Shown here: positions 22,694 through 31,086 of the stretch, one piece after another
How positions within the stretch are numbered: position 1 is the first letter of the stretch
Layout: the number at the start of each line of letters is the position of its first letter
Assembly: GCA_012270795.1 (NCBI GenBank)
Contig: JAAXHO010000164.1
Span: 1-64,000, forward strand
Source: Candidatus Poribacteria bacterium
GTDB lineage: Bacteria > Poribacteria > WGA-4E > WGA-3G
Direction of reading: 5' to 3'
DNA: 64,000 bases
Notes under the pieces: generated by a model
What the model saw: the letters and a program-made list of their open reading frames with translations, nothing else
Database searches by the model: none
Told to the model about the DNA's origin: nothing
Position numbers and translations under genes: made by a program

Positions 22694-23518
22694 ATGTCAC
22701 ATCAGGTTTCTGACCGTTGGGCAAAATCATATATCAACGACGGATATTTGTTAGTTCACAATGTCATTACTCCTCAAGAATGTGAAGAACTGAAATTAGA
22801 GATGGTAAGGATTTTCCGTGGTGACTATGAATGTGACGCAATTCCAACGATGTCTGAAGATGCGACTGAAGTTGAAGTCTTAGACCGAATCATGTGTGTC
22901 GGTGAACCCCATGCCTTTAGTCCCCTCGTGCGTCGATATGTCGAACATCCTAAAATATGTGCGATCCTTCGAGAAATCGTTGGTGCCCACATACCATTCT
23001 GGGATGGCGGTGTAAAGTGTATGCAGTCAATGATGTTGGGGAAAGTACCAGGACATACCGGAAACCCATGGCACCAAGACGAACATCCAATACCAACGCG
23101 TGACAGATCCCTTGTTGGGGCTTGGATACCTTTGGATGATGCGACAGTTGACAATGGATGTATCTGGGTGCTACCTAATAGCCATAGGTCTGGCGTGATC
23201 TATGATCGTCACCCGCATAACAAACGAGATGAGTTTGACAGTTGTTATGAAGCACGTGGTTTTGACGATTCCACAGAAGTTCCGATTGAAATGACAGCAG
23301 GTAGTGTTCTCTTTTTCAACGGTTATCTATTACATCGGTCCAAAAAGAATAGAAGCAATTCTTATCGGCGCGTTCTCGTGAGTCACTATTGCTCAACAGC
23401 ATCTTGGCTTGGGTGGAAGGGACAAAGGAACTATCGTGGTGTTGTGGTCGTTTCAGGTGATGATCCCTACAAGGATGAAGGTTACATTACCCCGAATGTA
23501 TGGGCGCGGTGGGAATAG
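22694..23518 (+). CDS. phytanoyl-CoA dioxygenase (PhyH) family protein
   Basis: NDGYLLVHNVITPQECEELK, WHQDEHP, VLPNSHRSG, GYLLHRSKKNRS. Confidence 0.92.
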   Translation: MSHQVSDRWAKSYINDGYLLVHNVITPQECEELKLEMVRIFRGDYECDAIPTMSEDATEVEVLDRIMCVGEPHAFSPLVRRYVEHPKICAILREIVGAHIPFWDGGVKCMQSMMLGKVPGHTGNPWHQDEHPIPTRDRSLVGAWIPLDDATVDNGCIWVLPNSHRSGVIYDRHPHNKRDEFDSCYEARGFDDSTEVPIEMTAGSVLFFNGYLLHRSKKNRSNSYRRVLVSHYCSTASWLGWKGQRNYRGVVVVSGDDPYKDEGYITPNVWARWE

Positions 23519-23535
23519 AAATAGCACAGTAAATC

Positions 23536-24687
23536 CTATAGTAAATTTCCATCGCCTACTATTTCATGTAGGGCATCCTCTATTTCAGTAATGACATCAT
23601 TGTCATTTTCGGTCTCTAAACAGGTTTTCAATACCTGTTTGGCATCTTCCCCACCGATTTGTCCTAATGCCCATGCTGCATGCCTCCGTATTAGCGGTTC
23701 ATCATCAGACAATGCGTTCCTGAGTGCAGGTATTGCTGCCTGTGATTTCCAGTTGCCGATTGCTACGATGACATTTCGGAGAAAACCTCTCCGTTTTGCA
23801 CGTTTGATAGGACTTCCCTTGAACCTTTTGCTGAACTCGGCTTGTGTCATTCCGATGAGTGAAAGCAGCTCAGGTGCAAGGTTGCCGTTACGAGGTCTAA
23901 ACGCAGGTTCTGCTGTTGGTATCGCTTTGCTGTTCCAAGGGCAGACCTCTTGACAGATGTCGCAGCCGAAGATCAGATTACCCATCTTGGGACGGAGTTC
24001 TTTTGGGATACTGTTTTTCAACTCAATGGTCAAATAGGAGATACATAATCTTGAATCCAGCAGGTTGGGTTCAATAATTGCGTCCGTTGGACATGCCTCA
24101 ATGCACTTTGTGCAGCTGCCACAACTTCCTATTAGTGGTGGTAAATCATAATCCAAGTCTATACTAACAAGCACCTCTGCAAGAAAGTACCATGAACCTG
24201 TACGCCAATTAATAAGGTTTGTGTTTTTTCCTATCCAGCCAAGTTTTGCTTTTTGTGCATATTCCCTTTCTAAGATGGGGCCTGAATCCACAAAAACACG
24301 ACTTTTGAGTTTGGTTTCTCCTGTGTTTTTGATAAATTCCACTAAGTGTAGCAAGCGTTCACGTATGACATCGTGATAGTCATCACCCCATGCATATCGA
24401 GAGATTTGTCCACGCCCCGGCTCCTTTGTAAGTGCTTCTGATGGATCAACCGTGTAATAGTTCATAGCAAGACTGATTATTGATTTTGCTTCTTGCAGTA
24501 GTGTTCGTGGGTCTTCCTTGAGAGGTAGGTGTCTTTGAAGGTATCCCATTTCGCCGGCATACCCATTGGCGATCCATTGTTTGTATCGTTGTATGGTTTG
24601 ACTTTCTTGAGCAGGGGTTATACCGACAAGTTCAAATCCGAGTTCATGCGCGCGTTCTTGGATCTGTTGTGTTAATGTAATTGCCAT
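23536..24687 (-). CDS. queG: epoxyqueuosine reductase
   Basis: SCGSCTKCIEACPTDAI, FGCDICQEVCPWN double 4Fe-4S motifs, C-terminal HEAT repeats. Confidence 0.95.
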   Translation of the reverse strand: MAITLTQQIQERAHELGFELVGITPAQESQTIQRYKQWIANGYAGEMGYLQRHLPLKEDPRTLLQEAKSIISLAMNYYTVDPSEALTKEPGRGQISRYAWGDDYHDVIRERLLHLVEFIKNTGETKLKSRVFVDSGPILEREYAQKAKLGWIGKNTNLINWRTGSWYFLAEVLVSIDLDYDLPPLIGSCGSCTKCIEACPTDAIIEPNLLDSRLCISYLTIELKNSIPKELRPKMGNLIFGCDICQEVCPWNSKAIPTAEPAFRPRNGNLAPELLSLIGMTQAEFSKRFKGSPIKRAKRRGFLRNVIVAIGNWKSQAAIPALRNALSDDEPLIRRHAAWALGQIGGEDAKQVLKTCLETENDNDVITEIEDALHEIVGDGNLL

Positions 24688-24755
24688 TGTTCTCTATTTT
24701 ATAGTTTTGAAGTGTTGTTTAATAGAGAAAACATGATACTTGATAGTTTAAAATA

Positions 24756-25820
24756 TTATGTCGCGCCACGGGGATAGGAACCAAGAATTCTGACTTCTCT
24801 ACAAAGGTTCTCAAGACTTTCAAGAACAGCATGTACTTTATCATCCTCAACATGTCCATCAATATCAGCGAAAAAGATATATTCCCACTGTTTGCTGCGT
24901 GAAGGGAGCGATTCTAAATAACTTAGGTTCAGTTGGTATTTTGCAAGTGCGCCTAAGATTTCATACAATGCGCCAACTTTATCCTTTACAGAAAAAAAGA
25001 TAGATGTACGGTCGTAACCGCTCATTCCTACTTTTTGTTCACCGATTACAAGGAAACGCGTTGTGTTGTTTGGGTCATCCATGATTGAATCGGCTATCAC
25101 AGGAACTTCATAAATTTTACTTGCAAGTTTGCTTGCGATGGCTGCGGCATTAGGTTCTTCAGCGGCGCGTTGTGCTGCGTCTGATGTGCTTACGACCTCA
25201 ACCTGCTCCACGTGTTTCATAAATTTATTCAACCACATACGACATTGTGCGAAAGGTTGACTATGTGAGTAAATGCGTTCTATATCTTGGAGTTGCGACT
25301 TTGAGATAAGGTGGTGCTTGATGGGTTGATACATTTCCGCACAGATTTTTAGAGATGTATGTTGAAACCGTTCTAATACATCCCGCACAGTACCGTATAC
25401 AGAGTTTTGGATAGCTACCATACCAAAATCTGCGCGTCCCGTTTCTACCTCCGTAAAGATATCTATCTGTGGCGTGATCGGTATCATTTCTGAAGACGGG
25501 CCGAAAAAAGCGTGGCATGCAGCGTGACCGAAACTACCTATCGGTCCGAGGAAAGCAATCCGATTAGTTGTTTGCACAGATCGTGATGCAGAGAAAATCT
25601 CATTCCATATTTTTTCAATAGAATCTTCAGGATAAATACTGTGATTCAAGTTTTTTAAGCGTTTAAGGATCTCGTATTCTCGCTGTGGTACATGGATAAC
25701 TGAGCCCATGTCAGCTTTTAAGGAACCGACTTTCTTTGAAATCTCTGCTCGTCTTTGAAGGAGTTCAAGAAGTTCGTCGTCAATTTTATTAATTTGATCC
25801 CGCAGTTTTTTCAAGTCCAC
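24756..25820 (-). CDS. pheA: bifunctional chorismate mutase / prephenate dehydratase
   Basis: LRDQINKIDDELLELLQRRAEI, FLGPIGSFGHAACHAFFG, NNTTRFLVIG, ACT domain VGALYEILGALAKYQLNLSYLESLPSR. Confidence 0.96.
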   Translation of the reverse strand: MDLKKLRDQINKIDDELLELLQRRAEISKKVGSLKADMGSVIHVPQREYEILKRLKNLNHSIYPEDSIEKIWNEIFSASRSVQTTNRIAFLGPIGSFGHAACHAFFGPSSEMIPITPQIDIFTEVETGRADFGMVAIQNSVYGTVRDVLERFQHTSLKICAEMYQPIKHHLISKSQLQDIERIYSHSQPFAQCRMWLNKFMKHVEQVEVVSTSDAAQRAAEEPNAAAIASKLASKIYEVPVIADSIMDDPNNTTRFLVIGEQKVGMSGYDRTSIFFSVKDKVGALYEILGALAKYQLNLSYLESLPSRSKQWEYIFFADIDGHVEDDKVHAVLESLENLCREVRILGSYPRGAT

Positions 25821-25886
25821 GCAAACGATCTCCAGTGTGAAATTGGCGCGCTTTAGAAGCGCGCCTGTTCTTTGAACAATATTTAC

Positions 25887-26132
25887 TTAGCTATTTAATT
25901 TCTTCATGGCAGCAATCATCTCATCATCTGATGGGTTGTTTTTCACCATGTCAACGAATTCGTCAGCAGATATTTTATGTTCCTCCAGGAACATTTTATC
26001 TTGTGGTCACGGATAAATGTATTCTCCGATGATACCTTGCAGTTTCGCGCTGGCTTTATCAGAAATGCGTGCAAGCCAAGGAATACCGCCAATAATCATA
26101 TCTCTGTGTCGTGGTTTCCAATCAATAGACAT
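25887..26132 (-). CDS. DUF5069-like protein, candidate selenoprotein (in-frame UGA = Sec42)
   Basis: MSIDWKPRHRDMIIGGIPWLARISDKASAKLQGIIGEYIYP-UGA-PQDKMFLEEHKISADEFVDMVKNNPSDDEMIAAMKKLNS, then TAA; AAGGAGGTG Shine-Dalgarno upstream of ATG. Confidence 0.8.
25977..25994 (-). promoter_or_regulatory. candidate bacterial SECIS hairpin
   Basis: Minus-strand RNA AUGUUCC-UGGA-GGAACAU, 7-bp perfect stem, loop 19 nt downstream of UGA, G in second loop position; outer GAUA/UAUC pairing possible. Confidence 0.7.
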
Positions 26133-26174
26133 TTATTTCCACCTCCTTATCTTTTATATAAGAAATAAATTCAA

Positions 26175-29100
26175 TTACTCCTGTATGTTTTGTTCCATTT
26201 GTTTCAAAACATTCTCTAACAGATTTAGGTTGTTTCCAAATTCCGCCCAATTACCGTCCCTCCGTGCAGAATTCGCATTATTAATGTAAGTGCTCGCTTG
26301 TTTAATTAACTCTTCTTGTGTTGATGTAGCGGTTTCAGGGATTTCAGTTGTGTCAGGAGTACCATCTGTTACATTTGTGGGTGCAGTTTGTCCCCCTAAA
26401 TTTTTGATAAACATTTCTCTGAGTGCGTCATCAAGTGTTTCACCCCAGACAATATCAGGATTCTCGTTGTCAACTTCTTTATAGCCTACTACAACACGTC
26501 GAAGTTGAGGGATTGCAGTCTCCTCGTCTTCAGATTGGATATAAATAGGTTCAACGTACAACAAAGAGTTTTTCATAGGTAAGATCAAGAGGTTACCGCG
26601 AAGTACACGCGTGCCTTGCTGATTCCATAAGCTGATTTGCCCTGAGATATCAGGTTCTTGACTGATGAAGTTTTCAACTTGCATGGGCCCTGGAATTAAT
26701 TTTTGCTTTGGGAATCTATATACAAGGATTTTCCCGTATTGGGGTAAATCACAACGTGCCCCGAGCCATGCGATAAGATTTTGTTTGTTCCGGGCAGTAA
26801 ACGGTAGCATCAGCATGAATTCAGATTTTTCTTCTCCTGGGAGTTTAAGTATAACGTAGTAAGGTTCAACGGGTTGGATATTACTACGTGTTGTTTTTTC
26901 GTCTACTCTCTGCGGGGCGAGTGGGTTTGTTGGCTGGGATGTAGCAGCCTGTCTGTTTTGTATCTCTGTGTTATCATACAATTCTTTTCCGATTTCCCAC
27001 TGGTCTTCCCCCGCATAAAAAGTAACGGGGTCTCTCATGTGGTAATCTTGATAGACGCGGGACTGTATGAGAAACAACGTTGTAGGGTAGCGGATGTGTG
27101 CTTGTAAATCAGCAGGCATCTCGTTGAACGATTTAAATAGATCAGGAAATATTTTGCGATAACATTCAGCGATAGGGTCCTGTTCTTGTTCAATTAGGTA
27201 GAAATCAACAGTACCGTGGTATGCATCAATAACGACTTTTACAGAATTTCGAATATAATTTCCCCATGGTGCCCCATCCCGTTGATTAACTGTCCCCTGT
27301 TGTCTACTTCTTTCAATAAATTTTTCCATTGAAAGAGAGTAAGGATACCTGTGTGTGATGGTGTATGCATCAAGCATCCAAACGAGTCTATTGTTATGTA
27401 TAACGACATAAGGGTCTTTATCGTATCGTAGGAAAGGCGCGATTTTTTGCACCCGTTTTCTGATATTTCGATTATAAAGCACTTTACTTATAGCTTTATT
27501 TTTATCATCAGGTGTGAAATCTTTGTTTATTTCTCCGGGTAAAATAAATTTGATTTCGTTGTTAAACTTGAACATGTAGACCAGTTTTCTCCAGAACGAA
27601 GACAGTTCAACCCCTCCTTTGCCTTGATATGCGTAGACAGCGAACTGTTGCCCCTCTATAGGATAGTCGAATTCCAGTTTTGAGGATTCATTATTTACCC
27701 GGTTAGGATGAACAATTACATATCTATCTGTCCGTTCTCCGTAGTAAATTCGTGGTCCGGGATCGGTATTAAACCTATGTGTCCATTGAGGGTGATACTT
27801 TATAAAATCTCTGACGTACATATTTGGGCTGCCCTCATCAATTTCGTTGACAGGACTCACAACTGCCCCGTATCCGTGTGTATAAGTATAGGTCTGCTTG
27901 AACCAATCATTCTTTACAGAGGGGGGTAGTTCATTAATGTTAAGTTCGCGTGCGGAGAGCATCACTTGCTGTATATCGTCATTGACGACATATCTGTCGA
28001 TATCAACATCGAAGAAGTCGTATTGTGAACGTAGTTCCTGGAGTTCTCTGAATGTTCTTCTTAGAGGCCGCCAATCCCAAAGTCGGATACTATTGATAAC
28101 AGGTTCGTTATCTGAACTTTTTATTTCATCATAGGAGAGTTCCTCTGTAACCGGATATTCTTGTTCAGTAATTGTACTGCTTTCTAAGTCATAGGCATGA
28201 AGAGTAGATGTGATGTTATAGTTGATATATTGCTGTTCTAAGACCTGTTTGTTGGGTTCAACTCGATATGTTTGAATAAGTCTTGGATAAAATTGCCCAA
28301 TTAGGCCTGCGACAATAAAAATTGCGAATCCTGCAAATGCATATACATTCTTACGTATGAAGATATTTGCGATAAACACGGCTGCACACAGAACGGTGAT
28401 AACCAACATGATCCATAGAACGGGTAGTCTTGCGTTTATTGCTGCATATCCGCCACCACCGCGAACGATATCGTTTGATGCATACAATAGGTCAAACATT
28501 GCAAAGCGATAGTTCCAAGCTCGGAAAAGCAGCGTTAACCCAACGAGTGTGAACAGATGTGCTTTCACACCAAAGGGGGGTCGGAATTTTAGTTGATTTG
28601 TTTCGCCTGTAATCAATCCGTGGAAAAAGTATATGACAAGTGCAAAAAATGTAACTAAAAGAAAAACGCCAAATAATGTGCCTATGACATATCGTTCCAT
28701 AGGCATTTTGAAGACATAGTAACAAACGCTTTTGTCAAAAATTGGGTCACGTGCGACAGATTTGAAGTATGCTTTTTGTCCGCTTTCTATCTGGATATCT
28801 TGATTGAGTCTAAGTCCGATAGGGATTTTTACAATCTCGTTTCCTTGTTCGATTTCTTCTGTGATGACAGCATCAACGTTTGCGGTGATTGGATCGTTAG
28901 TGTCTATGTGAACACTGACCTCATCCCCTACTTGTATCTTTTTTGCTTTAAGTTCAAAAGTTGGAACGGTGATTTCGTTTGAATTCAAATTCTGTTGAAC
29001 TTCAATAGGAGTGGCAGATTGAAAGTTCAGGTTTTCAGCGTGTGTGTACCGTAAAAAGGTTTCCCACCGGTCTGTTGCGGAGTACCCCATCAAGATACTG

Positions 29101-29438
29101 AATAAGACAGCAAGGATTGTGAGTCCTCCGTAAATCATTTTTCGCGTGTTTGTTTCTCCGCCCGTAAATTCTGTCCCTCCCATAAATGCGGGACTAAGTT
29201 GTGCAGGTGTAAGTTTAGAAATAATATAGAGGTTTACCAACAGAATTACGAGATATGCGACACCAACAATTACCCCAATAACGATTTTTGTTGTTAGGAT
29301 TTTCGTGTAAATGTTGAGATAATCCATCATCCCGAACCATAGGAAATCAGGAAATATATTGATCCATGCTGCAATTGCCCCGCCAAGAATTGCTAATATC
29401 CCAATTATGATAATAAACCGTTTAACCCTTGTTTCCAT
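26175..29438 (-). CDS. UPF0182 family membrane protein
   Basis: 1087 aa; N-terminal 7-TM region then soluble domain with NVYAFAGFAIF, YGAVVSPVNEIDEGSPNMYVRDF, IYYGERTDRYVIVHPN, LVWMLDAYTITHRYPYS. Confidence 0.92.
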   Translation of the reverse strand: METRVKRFIIIIGILAILGGAIAAWINIFPDFLWFGMMDYLNIYTKILTTKIVIGVIVGVAYLVILLVNLYIISKLTPAQLSPAFMGGTEFTGGETNTRKMIYGGLTILAVLFSILMGYSATDRWETFLRYTHAENLNFQSATPIEVQQNLNSNEITVPTFELKAKKIQVGDEVSVHIDTNDPITANVDAVITEEIEQGNEIVKIPIGLRLNQDIQIESGQKAYFKSVARDPIFDKSVCYYVFKMPMERYVIGTLFGVFLLVTFFALVIYFFHGLITGETNQLKFRPPFGVKAHLFTLVGLTLLFRAWNYRFAMFDLLYASNDIVRGGGGYAAINARLPVLWIMLVITVLCAAVFIANIFIRKNVYAFAGFAIFIVAGLIGQFYPRLIQTYRVEPNKQVLEQQYINYNITSTLHAYDLESSTITEQEYPVTEELSYDEIKSSDNEPVINSIRLWDWRPLRRTFRELQELRSQYDFFDVDIDRYVVNDDIQQVMLSARELNINELPPSVKNDWFKQTYTYTHGYGAVVSPVNEIDEGSPNMYVRDFIKYHPQWTHRFNTDPGPRIYYGERTDRYVIVHPNRVNNESSKLEFDYPIEGQQFAVYAYQGKGGVELSSFWRKLVYMFKFNNEIKFILPGEINKDFTPDDKNKAISKVLYNRNIRKRVQKIAPFLRYDKDPYVVIHNNRLVWMLDAYTITHRYPYSLSMEKFIERSRQQGTVNQRDGAPWGNYIRNSVKVVIDAYHGTVDFYLIEQEQDPIAECYRKIFPDLFKSFNEMPADLQAHIRYPTTLFLIQSRVYQDYHMRDPVTFYAGEDQWEIGKELYDNTEIQNRQAATSQPTNPLAPQRVDEKTTRSNIQPVEPYYVILKLPGEEKSEFMLMLPFTARNKQNLIAWLGARCDLPQYGKILVYRFPKQKLIPGPMQVENFISQEPDISGQISLWNQQGTRVLRGNLLILPMKNSLLYVEPIYIQSEDEETAIPQLRRVVVGYKEVDNENPDIVWGETLDDALREMFIKNLGGQTAPTNVTDGTPDTTEIPETATSTQEELIKQASTYINNANSARRDGNWAEFGNNLNLLENVLKQMEQNIQE

Positions 29439-29543
29439 ATTGTCTCCTTCTTTTTATTTTACATTGTGTCCATTATACAGAAAACTGCAAATAATAGATA
29501 TATATTTTTCGGTGTGATAATGTTGATTTTATCAAGATCAATT

Positions 29544-29590
29544 GTCTGAACCAGGATTTACAGGATTATCAGATTTACAAGATTATCTTA
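29544..29590. repeat. solitary half-copy of repeat family C
   Basis: TGTCTGAACCAGGATTTACAGGATTATCAGATTTACAAGATTATC matches arm of 41603-41792 element. Confidence 0.5.
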
Positions 29591-29774
29591 TCAAGGTTTT
29601 TTGAAACAAAATTGAACTAAACCTTAGTCTGGTGGGTTGATTGAAGATAACTCTATCTGTTTCAATTCTGTATGGCACAGTTGTTCTCATGTCATAGTAC
29701 CCACAGCGTAAACGCTGGGGCTTGTGCTTCCTCGCGGATAGCCAATCTGAGCTACGTCTTACATCTGCTCCACT

Positions 29775-30899
29775 TTAGGCAGCTAAGCCTGCCTGTTTGA
29801 TATTGATAGCTGCGTTTATGTCTCTATCGTATTCAGTCTTGCACGTAGGACATATCCAGTGTCTATCTGAAAGCGTTAGGTTATTGTTTTTGTGTCCACA
29901 GTGGCTACAAGGTTTTGTTGTAGATGTCCATTGTCCGATTAGTATGAAAGATTTATCATGTTTTGCACACTTGAAATCCAAGCATTGAATGAACTGATAA
30001 AAAGCGAGATCACTGACTTTGCGTCCCCAGAGGCGTTTCATGCCATCTATATTGAGGGTTTCAAAGCACAAAGTATCAAAACGGCTACAAAGGTCTGTGG
30101 CAAGTTTCCAGTGCCAATCTTCGCGTTGTCTTGCTATCTTTCTATACTGCCGAGACAAAGCACGTTTGGCACGATACCAGTTGCCAGAACCTTTTATCTT
30201 GCGCCTCAAACTTTTGTTCAATGTTCTCAACTTGTTCAAGGACTTTTTCAAAAACTGCGGAGACACAAGCTTTTCACCATCAGAAGAAGTGAGGAATGTT
30301 TTCATACCGAAATCAAAGCCAGCACTCTTACCCGTCTTGGCAAATGGTTTCGGTGTGTTGACGTTATCACAGGAAAAGCATATCCAATAATCGCCACACC
30401 TGTCACGCTTGATGGTGATTGTCTTGATGTCACCTACGATTTCACGATGCTTATGGAAAGAGAACCATGTATTTATACAATTGATCTGGACAATTGATCT
30501 GGATACGGTTCCCTTCAAGTTTGTAACCTGCTTGCGTAAAGGTCATAGAGTTGTATTTATGTTGCGGTTTGATCTTCGGTCTGCCGACCTTCTTCGTCGT
30601 TTGCCCTGCTTTGCGGTCTTCATGTTTCTGAAAAACGCATCGTAGGCTTTACCCATACGCAATACAACATCTTGAACAACCTGACTCGGTAGGTGTTTCC
30701 AATGCGGTTTCGTCCGTTTCTTCAACTTCGCAACATGGGCGTTCATTCTATAAGCAGATATATTTTTCTTATAGCGGCGGTAATAACGCTTCTGCAAACG
30801 CATAATATGCACATGGATCTTGTGCATGTCGTCAAGCATATTACCAAGTTTGATCGTGTTAGATTGATGTTGTATCTTGTATTTATATGTTTTTCTCAT
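29775..30899 (-). pseudogene. tnpB: RNA-guided nuclease TnpB, frameshifted
   Basis: N-part MRKTYKYKIQH... (30543-30899) and C-part with AGFDFGMKTF, CFETLNIDGM, CSHCGHKNNNLTLSDRHWICPTC, YDRDINAAINI (29775-30518) in different frames; 13-bp duplication at 30477-30502. Confidence 0.88.
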
Positions 30900-30943
30900 G
30901 ATATACCGTCTCGGTGAAGAACCCGTTTCTCGTTGATAGCGAT

Positions 30944-30970
30944 GTGGTAGATACTATCAATATCTACCAC
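30944..30970. repeat. perfect inverted repeat upstream of tnpB
   Basis: GTGGTAGATA-CTATCAA-TATCTACCAC, 10-bp stem, 7-nt loop. Confidence 0.75.
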
Positions 30971-31086
30971 TGAAACGGTAGATAGAGTATATCCTGATTT
31001 ATTCTCAATGTAAAGTTTTTTTGGCACATAAACCGCTGAGCCGTCTACATCCCGCAAACTAAAGCATGGGGATTTGACGGAAGGTA

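Larger units (their letters stand above)
29697..31085 (-). mobile_element. IS200/IS605-superfamily (IS1341-type, TnpB-only) remnant
   Basis: Contains broken tnpB; hairpin CCCAGCGTTTACGCTGTGGG at one end, ATCCCGC...GCATGGGGAT stem at the other; boundaries approximate. Confidence 0.65.

Noticed and set aside
26007-26009. Simple nonsense mutation explanation for the UGA in the DUF5069-like gene
   Set aside because: Not fully excluded, but intact coding after the UGA, exact placement at the expected Cys, and a correctly spaced G-loop hairpin make selenocysteine more likely; kept as a finding with stated refutation tests.
29958-30497. Plus-strand ORFs opposite tnpB (29958-30497, 30019-30390)
   Set aside because: Mirror ORFs of the transposase-derived gene; translated products resemble no known family.
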